In this document: positions 46,270 to 54,520 of the stretch, one piece after another
Numbering within the stretch: the stretch's first letter is position 1
Layout: the number at the start of each line of letters is the position of its first letter
NCBI RefSeq assembly: GCF_000196135.1
Contig: NC_005090.1
Location: 816,001 to 880,000, forward strand
Direction: 5' to 3'
DNA: 64,000 bases
From: Wolinella succinogenes DSM 1740
GTDB lineage: Bacteria; Campylobacterota; Campylobacteria; Campylobacterales; Helicobacteraceae
Program-made: the position numbers and the translations under genes
The notes under the pieces: model-generated
What the model was told of the DNA's origin: nothing
Databases searched by the model: none
The model's input: only the letters and a program-made list of their open reading frames with translations

Positions 46270-47484
46270 TCATCCCGCTATCCCATCCGCACGGGGATGT
46301 CTTAGGTGGTTTTTGAAGCGATAGTAGTAGAGAATGAAGCTTAGGGCAAAGAGTAGTGCGCTGAGGCCATACCCCCAGCCCTCGATCCAAGTCCCTGAGG
46401 CGAATCGAATCAGCACAGAAAAAAGTAGGCTCCATATCGAGAATCCGATGAGCCAATCAAAGACGATTCTTCGTCCTGTATGGACAAAGCCCACGACGAG
46501 CATCACCATAAGAAATGATCCTCCCCAAGCTCCCACGGTGAGCAGGTGTCTTGCTTGGCTTAAATAGGGGAGCTCAAAGAGGTAGCTCACTCCTAAAAGC
46601 GCGTACCCTCCTGCCATCGTGCCAAAAATAGCGGTGAAAAAGAGAACATAGGGGAGCCAAAAGATTCGCTCAAATCGCAAATGAAAGTCATTAATGATAG
46701 CAAGAATCGCTGCACTACTAGCTAGGGCCAGCCAGCCTGATGTGCTCGTCTCTCCCCAAAACTCAACCGCACTAAAAAGAAGCACACTAAAAATAGCGAG
46801 GTTGTATCGATAAGGTCTTGCAACAAAGAGATCCTCTCTCTTTTGATCCTCCATGAGTTCATTGATCGCCTCTGTCTGGACGCGTCTAAGAGCCAAAAGA
46901 ATAAGCACCATGAAGCCTCCAAGGGCTAGATAGAGCCAAGAGAGAGGGGGTGTCTCTATCCATCCAAGGATTGAGGCAAAAAAGGCTCCTTGGAGAAGAG
47001 TGAGCCAAAGAATCGTGTACGCAAGAGAGGCGTGGCGTTGGAGTGGATCGAGCACAACAGGCTTAAATGCCCAAAGCAAAAGCGCCAAGGAGAAGGCAAG
47101 ATTGAGCAGCATAGCAGGGTAGATTCCTATCAAACCCATTGTCCAAAATGTGATTCTCCCTAGAAGATAGAGCGCGACGAGCCATTGGAGTTTTCGACCG
47201 ACTATGGGGATAACCCCCGGAAAGAGTTCGGGCAGGCCTGTGAGTAAAAAGGCAGCGATTCCTGCAAAACCCACGCCATAAAGAAGCTCATAAATATGCC
47301 ACAAGAGAGGATCGCCAAAGGGAATCATGGGGATGATTCCGCTAAAGCCAAGCCCCCAAAGAAGGGTGATGAGGGCTATATACCAAGGCAATAAGAGGAA
47401 AAAAGGTCGAAATCCATAAGCCCAAACAGGAGAGAGTGATTCTTGAGTGGGGTAATATTGATAGTGTTTAGCAGCGGTGGACAT
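46270..47484 (-). CDS. nnrS: NnrS-family haem/copper membrane protein
   Basis: A 404-residue protein with about twelve membrane spans. The N-terminal motif WAYGFRPFFLLLPWYIAL is the family signature, and His residues in spans (LLWHIYELLYGVGFAGIAAF) are candidate haem/metal ligands. NnrS is associated with nitric oxide stress and denitrification regulons elsewhere. ATG at 47484 overlaps the stop of the ATPase gene (TGATG) with GGAG upstream; an earlier codon at 47499 lacks a site. Last gene of the TonB/ABC operon. Confidence 0.92.
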   Translation of the reverse strand: MSTAAKHYQYYPTQESLSPVWAYGFRPFFLLLPWYIALITLLWGLGFSGIIPMIPFGDPLLWHIYELLYGVGFAGIAAFLLTGLPELFPGVIPIVGRKLQWLVALYLLGRITFWTMGLIGIYPAMLLNLAFSLALLLWAFKPVVLDPLQRHASLAYTILWLTLLQGAFFASILGWIETPPLSWLYLALGGFMVLILLALRRVQTEAINELMEDQKREDLFVARPYRYNLAIFSVLLFSAVEFWGETSTSGWLALASSAAILAIINDFHLRFERIFWLPYVLFFTAIFGTMAGGYALLGVSYLFELPYLSQARHLLTVGAWGGSFLMVMLVVGFVHTGRRIVFDWLIGFSIWSLLFSVLIRFASGTWIEGWGYGLSALLFALSFILYYYRFKNHLRHPRADGIAG

Positions 47485-48221
47485 CAGCGTAACTCCCATG
47501 TAAAAGTTTGAACGACAAGGGGATGGGCAAGGAGTCTAGCGCTCTCCTCCAAGAGATAAGACTCGTTTCGCTCCAAGGCAGGGGTGGAGAGCTCAAAGGT
47601 GTGGATAATCTCTCCAGGGTCGGCTTTGAGAAGCAGGATTTTGTCGCTAAGAGCGATCGCCTCTCTGGGGTCGTGAGTGATGAGAAAAAGAGTGGCTCTG
47701 TTCTCTTGAAGATATTCCAATAGCAGGGTCGAGAGCTCTTTTTTGATGCCTATATCTAAAGCACTAAAAGGCTCATCCAAAAAAAGAAGCGTGGGATTTC
47801 CCACGAGCGCTCTAGCTAGAGAGACGCGCTGGCGCATTCCTCCGCTTAGGTCTTTGGGGAATTTCTCAAAGTCGCACTCTTTGAGTCCAAAGCGTGAAGC
47901 GATCTCTTTAGAGCGATGGATGGCCTCTTTGAGGGGAGTTTTTTGATGAAGTAGTCCTAGGGCGATGTTGTCGATCGTATTTTTCCAAGGGAGCAGTCGC
48001 GGCTCTTGAAAGGCGATCGTGGACGAAGCAAAAGAGCACTCAATGCTCCCCTCTTGAATATCCAAAAGTCCCGCGCATAATTTCAAAAGAGTGCTTTTTC
48101 CACCTCCGCTTGGGCCGATGATGGAGAGGGTGTCGCCTCGATGAAGATCTAGGTGGATATTTCGAAGAATCTCTGCATAGCCAAAGCGATGATAGAGTCC
48201 TTGGACGCTTAATTTCTCCAT
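47484..48221 (-). CDS. ABC transporter ATPase (nitrate/sulfonate/taurine-type family)
   Basis: A 245-residue ATPase. Walker A GPSGGGKSTLLKL (~35), Q loop AFQEPRLLPW (~73), signature LSGGMRQRVSLARALVG (~125), Walker B LLFLDEPFSALD (~145) and the H loop FLITHD (~177). It resembles SsuB/TauB/NrtD ATPases. It powers the permease encoded just upstream, whose last 13 bp it overlaps. Substrate not determined. Confidence 0.94.
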   Translation of the reverse strand: MEKLSVQGLYHRFGYAEILRNIHLDLHRGDTLSIIGPSGGGKSTLLKLCAGLLDIQEGSIECSFASSTIAFQEPRLLPWKNTIDNIALGLLHQKTPLKEAIHRSKEIASRFGLKECDFEKFPKDLSGGMRQRVSLARALVGNPTLLFLDEPFSALDIGIKKELSTLLLEYLQENRATLFLITHDPREAIALSDKILLLKADPGEIIHTFELSTPALERNESYLLEESARLLAHPLVVQTFTWELR

Positions 48222-48991
48222 GATTGCACCTCTCTTTTGATGGGCTCTAGGATGAGATATTCAATAATGAGCAAAGTGCCGACCATCATGCAGACGAGCG
48301 CTAAAGCGGTGATAGTCTCTAGATGGCTTCTAGCGATGGCCAATTCGGCTCCGATTCCATCGCTCGAGGAGAGAAGTTCCGCCATGATGACGATCTTCCA
48401 ACTCATTCCAAGGGCGGCAATATAGGAGGGAAAAAGATAGGAAAAGAGATGGGGGATATAGAGGTGGAAGAGCTTTTGTATCCACGAGAGAGAGAAGGCA
48501 TCGCACATCTCTTGTGACTCTCCCTCAATAGCGCGACTTCCTTCGAGGGCGCCCACAAAGACGATAGGAAACGAGGCGATAATGATCGTAAAAAGCACCG
48601 TTCCCTCGCCCAGTCCAAACCAAATCATCGCCAAAACAATCCAAGCGATTGGAGGAATTCCAACCAAAATCGTGACGATAGGACGCGCTAAAAGACTCGC
48701 TGTTTTGAAGAGCCCTGCTAAGAATCCAAGCAGAGAACCTAAGGCTAGAGAGATCAAAAGTCCTTTTAAGGCTCGATGGAGCGTAAGAGAGAGGTGCTCT
48801 TGGATTCTTGGATCACCAAGAAGAAGCGTGAGCTTTTCAAAAGTCTCTAAAGGGGAGGGGAGGATGAGGGAGCCATAGAGCTGATGAGCCACATTCCATA
48901 GGGCGACAAAAAGAAGAATCGAAGCCACCGATCCCCATCCACTCCATAATGTCCATGGAAGCTCTTTTAAAATTTTGACTGTTGTTTTCAC
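48209..48991 (-). CDS. ABC transporter permease (SsuC/TauC type)
   Basis: A ~260-residue inner-membrane permease with six spans. The BPD-transport region at ~80-250 contains the EAA-like coupling loop QEMCDAFSLSWIQKLFHLYIP (~155). Start is GTG 48991 or the adjacent TTG 48994, both behind AAAGG. Works with the ATPase downstream and the binding protein upstream. Confidence 0.92.
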   Translation of the reverse strand: MKTTVKILKELPWTLWSGWGSVASILLFVALWNVAHQLYGSLILPSPLETFEKLTLLLGDPRIQEHLSLTLHRALKGLLISLALGSLLGFLAGLFKTASLLARPIVTILVGIPPIAWIVLAMIWFGLGEGTVLFTIIIASFPIVFVGALEGSRAIEGESQEMCDAFSLSWIQKLFHLYIPHLFSYLFPSYIAALGMSWKIVIMAELLSSSDGIGAELAIARSHLETITALALVCMMVGTLLIIEYLILEPIKREVQSWRN

Positions 48992-49002
48992 CAAGAGACC
49001 TT

Positions 49003-49413
49003 TTAGAGAAGAAATAGAGCCTGAGAGAGTACCACCAAGAGGAGCATCATCCCAAGGAGAAATCGATGAAAGGCGCTTTTAAAACCCGCATAAGAACGAG
49101 TCAAAGGGGGCACAAAAAAAGGAGCGAGATAGAAGAGCACGACAAGGAGAAGCCCCAAAAATGCCTTGAAGTGCAAAAGCCAAGCCGAAGAATCAAAGTA
49201 GAGATAATAGAGACAGAGTCCGCTAATAAGCAAGAGAGCGTTGTTGAAGTTGCCAAAACGCCGAGAGTGAATCGCCAAAAGAGATTCGACTTCGCCAAAT
49301 TTCTCTGTGCCTAGAGAGGGCTTGATTCTAGGCACAATGAGAGTCCGAAAATAGACGCAACCGATAAAAAAGATCGCGGTGATTAGGTGTAGAGTTTTGA
49401 GAAAAATTAGCAT
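49003..49413 (-). CDS. Small four-span membrane protein, CopD-like
   Basis: A 136-residue protein with about four hydrophobic helices (FLKTLHLITAIFFIGCVYFR, NALLLISGLCLYYLYF, AFLGLLLVVLFYLAPFF, LGMMLLLVVLSQALFLL). The first helix with HLITAIFFIGC and the general layout resemble CopD-type copper-resistance or haem-binding membrane proteins, but the match is weak. ATG 49413 overlaps the stop of the binding-protein gene, with AAGGA in front. It lies inside the importer operon, so it may handle the imported molecule. Confidence 0.7.
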   Translation of the reverse strand: MLIFLKTLHLITAIFFIGCVYFRTLIVPRIKPSLGTEKFGEVESLLAIHSRRFGNFNNALLLISGLCLYYLYFDSSAWLLHFKAFLGLLLVVLFYLAPFFVPPLTRSYAGFKSAFHRFLLGMMLLLVVLSQALFLL

Positions 49414-50390
49414 CAAAAATCCTTAGATTGATAAAAGGAGTCATCGGGGCGCTTCGAGCCAATGAGCCGTGCATCAAACTCCTCCAAGATGGCAAAAAAT
49501 CTCTCTAGAGATTCGCGCGCTTCATGGATGGGGGTTGAGCGAAAGCGAATGTGAGGAATCGAATCGCTAATGGCTTGAGGAGTGAAAAAAGTGATTTTTT
49601 GGGCGATAAGCTCTCCCGCCTCTTTGGGGTGAGATTGATACCACTCTAGTGCCTTTTCATACTCCTCCATCACTCGTTTTTTGAGGTGGGGCGAGAGACT
49701 CTTTTTGGCGGCGATACCTGCTTGGGGAATGAGGGGCTCACCGTGGAAGAGCCGACCCCACTCCTCCTGAAGATTGATGGCGCGATAGAGCTCAGGCGCA
49801 ACAAGCTTGAGCGGAAAGCTCCCCGTTTTTCGCATGGCCATAGAGGTGGCAGGCTCGGCGAGTAAGACATGATCACCCCTCCGTAAAAGGAGCATCTGGA
49901 GGGCGTCTGGAGGGGAAGAGACATAGCGAAGCTTTACGTCCTTTTGCGGGTTTAGACCTGCTTTTTGGAGGAGGGCTTGAAGAATAATATCGGGCATATC
50001 CGCCCTAAAAGGCACAAGAATCTCTTTTCCTTTGAGATCCTCAAGGTGGCGGATAGAGGGGTCGCGGCTCACGATCTCTAAGATTCCCCATACAGAGACA
50101 TTCAGCAGTTCGATCTCTTGATTCTTGTGATGAAGAATCGCCGCCACATTGGTCGGTAGGGCAATAAAATCAATCTCTTTTTGAAGAACCAAGGCGCGCA
50201 ACTCATCGGGATTGTTCCAAAGGCGAAACTCCACCTTGGAGGCAACGTCCTCCAAGACCCCCTCCTCGATCATCTTCAAAAAGGGATGCGAGACGCTCGC
50301 CACGGGGCCTGAGAGGATAAGCTTCTCTAGGCGCTCTTGTGCGTAGGCTCCCCAAAAAAGCGTTAGAAGCAGGAAAATGGCTCGACTCAT
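49413..50390 (-). CDS. Periplasmic substrate-binding protein (NMT1/SsuA-like)
   Basis: A 325-residue exported protein with a signal peptide (RAIFLLLTLFWGAYAQ). The body is a two-lobe binding fold typical of the NrtA/SsuA/ThiY group: LILSGPVASVSHPFLKMIEEG, EIDFIALPTNVAAILHHKN, LKGKEILVPFRADMPDIILQ and LLLRRGDHVLLAEPATSMAM. Ligands for this group are small organic ions; the ligand here is unknown. It starts 8 bp after the TonB receptor gene ends. Confidence 0.9.
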   Translation of the reverse strand: MSRAIFLLLTLFWGAYAQERLEKLILSGPVASVSHPFLKMIEEGVLEDVASKVEFRLWNNPDELRALVLQKEIDFIALPTNVAAILHHKNQEIELLNVSVWGILEIVSRDPSIRHLEDLKGKEILVPFRADMPDIILQALLQKAGLNPQKDVKLRYVSSPPDALQMLLLRRGDHVLLAEPATSMAMRKTGSFPLKLVAPELYRAINLQEEWGRLFHGEPLIPQAGIAAKKSLSPHLKKRVMEEYEKALEWYQSHPKEAGELIAQKITFFTPQAISDSIPHIRFRSTPIHEARESLERFFAILEEFDARLIGSKRPDDSFYQSKDF

Positions 50391-50398
50391 AAGGAATC

Positions 50399-52513
50399 CT
50401 AAAAAAAGTAGCGCAAGCCCGCATACATGACGCGGCCTCGATTGGCAAGGATGTTCTCATCCACTTTTTCACCCAGTACATTATTCATCCCTCCAAAGAG
50501 CTTGTAGCGCTTGCTTCCTTCAATCGTGTAGTCGATGGAGAGATCAAGAAAAGTGTCCGCTTTGGCTTTGTAGCGATGCACATTGTCGGAGAGATCGCTT
50601 AGTTCGTACTCTTGCGCACCTACATGTCGGAGGGTTGCCCCTAGAATCAATCGAGGGAGGGGTTCGTATTCGGTTTTGAGTCGCACGGTGCGAAGGGGGG
50701 TGAGCAGCAGATCCTCTTTAGTCTCTCTATTTTCACTTCTTAGCTCCATCCACCCCAAAGAGCTCTTGAGTGAGTCGCTCCATGCGTATCCTAAGGTCGC
50801 TTCGATTCCTAGAGTGCGGGCATCGGCGATGTTTTCAAAGGTGTAGTAGGCGGGGTAGCGCACCATCTCAATTTTGTCTTTGATATCGTTATAAAAGAGG
50901 GCTAGATCGTAGCTCCATGCATCCAGTCTGCCCCCTAAGCCAATCTCATAGGCATTCACAAATTCAGGTTTGAGATCGTAGGCGGAGGTTTTGACTCCGC
51001 GAATCACCTCTGAACCCAATTGAAGACCCACGGGAGTCTGCTTGCTGATGTAAAGCTCTCGAATATCAGCGGTGCGATAGCCTTGAGAAAAGCTGGAGCG
51101 CAGGCGCAAGGAGTCGCTTAGGGCATAGTGGGTGCCAATTTTAAAAGTGGTCTTGGAATCGGCATTGGAAATATCATCGTATCGAACGCCAAAGAGCCAA
51201 TTCCACCGATCGCTTGCCTCCCACTCATCCTGGAAGTAGAACGCCTTGTAGTCCACTTTTTTAGTCTCCATGGTGCCCTCTTGATTAAAAACGGTGCCCT
51301 CGCGCGTCTCATCTCGGTATTCGCCCCCTAAAGTGAGAAGATGGCTTTGGGCAGCGAGATATTGAAGGTAGCTCTCATAAGCGCTTACTTTGACATTGGC
51401 ATCCATCCCGTTGCTTGCAGAGGCCTCTTTGGAGGCGTACCCCATATCTTCCCAGTAGAGAGCTGAAGTGCTATTACGCTTTTTGTATTTAGATTGATAG
51501 GCCTGCCCAAAGAGAGTGAGATCGGGGGTGAGCTTGGCCTTGAAGTGGGTGCCCCAATGGGTGCGGCGATTGGAATCTTCGGATTTGACGGGGATGTTGT
51601 AGAGGGGGATTTTATTGCCTCCTGAGCCGTAGTTGCTTGGGTGATAGTTGCCGATATAGTCCCCTTCGCGCTCCTCTTTCATGAAGCTAAAATCCACTCC
51701 CGCGGTGAGGGCTTCGGTGAATTCATATTGGAATTTGGTGTTGAGATTGTAAACGGTCGCCTCTTCTGTGAGCGATTCTTGGACGGCATAAAAGTCTTTG
51801 ACATTATTTTGAAGGGCGGGTAGAGGATGGGTAGAGGGTTTGACCTTGGCTCCACTTACGGGATGTTTGGCATAGACATTGGCCACTTTGCTCTCCTCTT
51901 GACCCGCACCCTCTAGGATGCTTCCGCTTAATGCATAGGAGAATTTCTCTTTTTTCCCTCTTATATCCAAATCGCTCATCCCCTCAAACCCTTCTCCTTT
52001 GTAGCTTGATTCGCCACGAAGCCCAAAACTGCCTTCGACCTCTTTGGTGGGAGCTTTGGTGATGATGTTGATGACGCCACCCATTGCATCAGACCCATAG
52101 AGGGCGCTGGAGGGGCCTTTGATGATCTCGATTCGTTCGATAATGGAGAGGGGGATTCGATCTAGATCATAGGGGTTTTTAACCTCTCCAGCGAGCCTCT
52201 TTCCATCGATTAGAAGCAGGGTTCCGCTGCTTCCCAATCCTCGAATTGAGAGGGCGCTTTTGTTTTTGGCGCTTGCTGAGGGGAAGGCTCCATTTTGCAG
52301 AGTGAGAGAGGGAAGATTTTCAAATAGATCTCGAAGTCGCCCCGCATGGCTGTTTTGAATCTCTTCTTGGGTGATGACAATCACAGAGGCAGCGACTCCA
52401 TCGACTCTTTTTTCGCTTTTGGTGGCGCTAGTGATGGTGATGGCTTCTAGGTTTTCACTCGCTTCTAGGGCGAGGCAAGCGCATAGGCTTAGATAGACGA
52501 TTTTAGACTTCAT
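50399..52513 (-). CDS. TonB-dependent outer-membrane receptor
   Basis: A 704-residue receptor. Signal peptide at ~1-20, a TonB box-like LEAITITSATKS, plug domain ~30-155 (ASVIVITQEEIQNSHAGRLR, GPSSALYGSDAMGGVINII), and a 22-strand barrel ending with Phe (YAGLRYFF). It resembles FepA/CirA-type siderophore and cobalamin receptors. First gene of an operon with a binding protein, small membrane protein, permease, ATPase and NnrS, so the ligand is probably passed straight to the ABC importer. A Crp/Fnr box and a TATAAT sit upstream. Confidence 0.94.
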   Translation of the reverse strand: MKSKIVYLSLCACLALEASENLEAITITSATKSEKRVDGVAASVIVITQEEIQNSHAGRLRDLFENLPSLTLQNGAFPSASAKNKSALSIRGLGSSGTLLLIDGKRLAGEVKNPYDLDRIPLSIIERIEIIKGPSSALYGSDAMGGVINIITKAPTKEVEGSFGLRGESSYKGEGFEGMSDLDIRGKKEKFSYALSGSILEGAGQEESKVANVYAKHPVSGAKVKPSTHPLPALQNNVKDFYAVQESLTEEATVYNLNTKFQYEFTEALTAGVDFSFMKEEREGDYIGNYHPSNYGSGGNKIPLYNIPVKSEDSNRRTHWGTHFKAKLTPDLTLFGQAYQSKYKKRNSTSALYWEDMGYASKEASASNGMDANVKVSAYESYLQYLAAQSHLLTLGGEYRDETREGTVFNQEGTMETKKVDYKAFYFQDEWEASDRWNWLFGVRYDDISNADSKTTFKIGTHYALSDSLRLRSSFSQGYRTADIRELYISKQTPVGLQLGSEVIRGVKTSAYDLKPEFVNAYEIGLGGRLDAWSYDLALFYNDIKDKIEMVRYPAYYTFENIADARTLGIEATLGYAWSDSLKSSLGWMELRSENRETKEDLLLTPLRTVRLKTEYEPLPRLILGATLRHVGAQEYELSDLSDNVHRYKAKADTFLDLSIDYTIEGSKRYKLFGGMNNVLGEKVDENILANRGRVMYAGLRYFF

Positions 52514-52548
52514 TCGACAACGCTCCTCATAAATTAAGAATGGGTCGC

Positions 52549-52554
52549 ATTATA
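52549..52554 (-). promoter_or_regulatory. -10 element of the TonB receptor operon
   Basis: On the minus strand this is a perfect TATAAT; the Crp/Fnr box centre at 52583.5 lies about 41.5 bp upstream of the implied start site near 52542. Confidence 0.6.
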
Positions 52555-52576
52555 TGAACATGACGAAGAAAAGGCA

Positions 52577-52590
52577 TTGATTTTCATCAA
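52577..52590 (-). promoter_or_regulatory. Crp/Fnr box of the TonB receptor operon
   Basis: TTGATTTTCATCAA is a perfect match to the Fnr-type consensus TTGAT-N4-ATCAA. It lies between the divergent TonB receptor and WD40 genes and has class II spacing to the minus-strand TATAAT. Confidence 0.75.
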
Positions 52591-52734
52591 TAAAGAGTAT
52601 TAAGAAATCTAAATAGAGGAGGAGGGGTTTCATTAGGAGGTCATTAATTTTAAGAAATCGTTTAAAAAACAAGCGAGCTATTTTCGATCTTTGCATAAAC
52701 TTATAAAAACATAAGATTTTCATAGGACTTGCAA

Positions 52735-53649
52735 ATGATAAAGTTTATTTTAACTTCAATGCTTCTTTGGAGTTTTGGCTGGGGAAAATACGCACTCATT
52801 GTCGAGGAGCGTTTGGGTGAAGGAATCGAGGTGAGTGCGCTGGCTATGGAATCATCAGGAAAGCAGATAGCTCTTGGCTGTAGTGATGGCGGAGTGAGAA
52901 TCGTGGGGATTCCTTCAGGAAGAGTGGAGTTGATTCTAAAGGGGCACGCAAGTCCCGTGAGTGCACTTGCCTTTCTGGATGGAGAGACGCTTCTCTCAGG
53001 GGATCGAGGAGGCGAGATGAGGAGATGGAATCTAAAGCTCCAAGAGGGAGAGGTTTGGCCTGAGCGCTCATTGGAAGCAAGAGGGGCAGTGAGGGCGATA
53101 GCGGCGCAAGAGGGCTTTTATGCGGCAACCTTCGAGAATCACACTTTGGAGTATCAGGATAGAGAGGGGAAGAAGCACTCTCTTTTTTATCCAAGGAATT
53201 TTCAAATGATTGGCTGGAGAGGCTCCTCTCTCTATCTGCTTGGCTGGGATCGGAGGCTTAGGGTGGTCGAAGCCCAAAGCGGCAAAGAGACGCTGGAGAG
53301 AGAGCACTCTGATGAGGTGCTTGCCTCGGCTTATTGCGCCTATAGAGATGATCTGTTAGTCGCGGATGCGGGGAGAAGGGTGTGGAAAATTCCTTTTGAT
53401 TCTAAAAAACCCTCTCAAGAAGTAGGAATGGTGGAGTTTTCCCCTAGCGCTTTAGCGTGCGACCCGTTTGAGAAGGGGGTTTGGATTGGAGGGAGTCAGG
53501 GGGAAGTGATCTTTTGGGGGGAGGGGGGAGTCAAAGAGTTTTTAGGTGAGATGAGGAGTGGGGGAGTGAGAGGGTTATTCGCTCCTAGTGAGGGAATTCT
53601 CGTGGGAATTTCATGGGAAGGGAGAGTTGTGGTTTGGAAAAAATTATAG
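52735..53649 (+). CDS. Exported WD40-like beta-propeller protein (NapL-like)
   Basis: A 304-residue protein with a signal peptide (IKFILTSMLLWSFGWGKYA) and repeating WD-type blades (VSALAMESSGKQIALGCSDG, GHASPVSALAFLDGETLLSG, SWEGRVVVWKKL). The propeller would sit in the periplasm. WD40-type NapL is part of the nitrate-reductase cluster in related bacteria; this protein beside nos may be a paralogue, but that is inference. ATG 52735 with AGGA 7 bases upstream is preferred over TTG 52729. Confidence 0.78.
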   Translation: MIKFILTSMLLWSFGWGKYALIVEERLGEGIEVSALAMESSGKQIALGCSDGGVRIVGIPSGRVELILKGHASPVSALAFLDGETLLSGDRGGEMRRWNLKLQEGEVWPERSLEARGAVRAIAAQEGFYAATFENHTLEYQDREGKKHSLFYPRNFQMIGWRGSSLYLLGWDRRLRVVEAQSGKETLEREHSDEVLASAYCAYRDDLLVADAGRRVWKIPFDSKKPSQEVGMVEFSPSALACDPFEKGVWIGGSQGEVIFWGEGGVKEFLGEMRSGGVRGLFAPSEGILVGISWEGRVVVWKKL

Positions 53650-53661
53650 ATTTCTTATAAA

Positions 53662-53675
53662 TTGATTTAAGTCAA
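53662..53675 (+). promoter_or_regulatory. Crp/Fnr box upstream of the regulator gene
   Basis: TTGATTTAAGTCAA fits TTGA-N6-TCAA. A TATTAA at 53696-53701 is correctly placed as -10 for class II activation (start near 53710). It overlaps a perfect 19-bp palindrome. Confidence 0.65.
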
Positions 53676-53684
53676 TGACTTAAA
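53666..53684. repeat. Perfect 19-bp palindrome in the regulator promoter
   Basis: TTTAAGTCA-A-TGACTTAAA reads identically on both strands around one central base, and overlaps the right half of the Crp/Fnr box. Confidence 0.7.
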
Positions 53685-53743
53685 TCTCTTTTTGATATTA
53701 AAATTAATGATGGTTTAAACTAAATTTCACGGGGGGATAAAAT

Positions 53744-54382
53744 ATGAGGGAAGCCATCAGAGGGCTATTTAAGGATATATCCGAATCGGTGGTGGATGAG
53801 ATTTTGCTCATGGCGACCCTGCAGAGGGTGAGACATGGAGATCTGATTTTTGCCGAGGGAGAGAAACCTGAGAGGCTTTATGTGTTGATTGAGGGAGAGG
53901 TGAAGGTTTTTAAAGTCAATCACAAGGGGGATGAGACGATTTTGCGATTCTTTCATCCTGTACAGTTTATCTCAGAGCTTGCCTCGCTGGACAATCTCCC
54001 CTTTCCCACCTCAACCAAAGCGCAGACGGATTTGAGGCTGGCCACTTTTGAGATTGAATCATTTAAAGAGTTGATGCGGGCTCATATTGAGCTTTATGAT
54101 TTTATGCTCCACTCTTTGTGTCAAAAGCTCCACTATCACATGAATGTGACGATTGCCAAAAATAGTGACAATGAAGATTCTTACTCCAAAATTGCGCTGC
54201 TTCTTTTGGAGGATTTTACCTCTTTTGCCCAGACTAAACATTGGAAGATTGCCCAGTCGATCAATGTAGCCCCAGAAACGCTTTCAAGGGTTTTGAGGCG
54301 TTTTAGAGAGGAGGGGGCTATTGGGGGCGTGGGGAAGAAAATCTCCCTCCTGGATCGCTCTAAACTGAAAAAATACCTCTAA
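53744..54382 (+). CDS. Crp/Fnr-family regulator of the nos region (Nss/Dnr-like)
   Basis: A 212-residue regulator with a cyclic-nucleotide-binding-like beta-roll (~10-115, GDLIFAEGEKPERLYVLIEG), dimer helix, and an HTH with NVAPETLSRVLRRFREEG (~172-190). The ExxSR motif (ETLSR) is the one that reads TTGA half-sites in Fnr. It has only one Cys, so it cannot hold an Fnr Fe-S cluster; it is closer to Dnr/NnrR regulators that sense NO. I recall Nss regulators of this family controlling nitrate, NO and N2O responses in W. succinogenes; which one this is I cannot say. Confidence 0.88.
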   Translation: MREAIRGLFKDISESVVDEILLMATLQRVRHGDLIFAEGEKPERLYVLIEGEVKVFKVNHKGDETILRFFHPVQFISELASLDNLPFPTSTKAQTDLRLATFEIESFKELMRAHIELYDFMLHSLCQKLHYHMNVTIAKNSDNEDSYSKIALLLLEDFTSFAQTKHWKIAQSINVAPETLSRVLRRFREEGAIGGVGKKISLLDRSKLKKYL

Positions 54383-54445
54383 ATCTCTTTTAAAAGATTA
54401 GTAGAAAATAAAAATTATTATTTATAAAAATTTTAGTAATACTTA

Positions 54446-54459
54446 ATGACTCAAATCAA
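54446..54459 (+). promoter_or_regulatory. Crp/Fnr box upstream of nosZ
   Basis: ATGACTCAAATCAA, on the other strand TTGATTTGAGTCAT; the core ATTGATTTRAGTCA is shared with the regulator-gene box. TAGACT at 54482-54487 is placed as -10, giving a start near 54494 and class II spacing. Confidence 0.65.
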
Positions 54460-54520
54460 TGCGCTATTTCCACTTTTAAAATAGACTGTTAATGCCAAAT
54501 TAACAAAAAGGAGTGGGTAA

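Noticed and set aside
53744-54382. Oxygen-sensing Fnr
   Set aside because: No N-terminal cysteine cluster; only one Cys in the whole protein.
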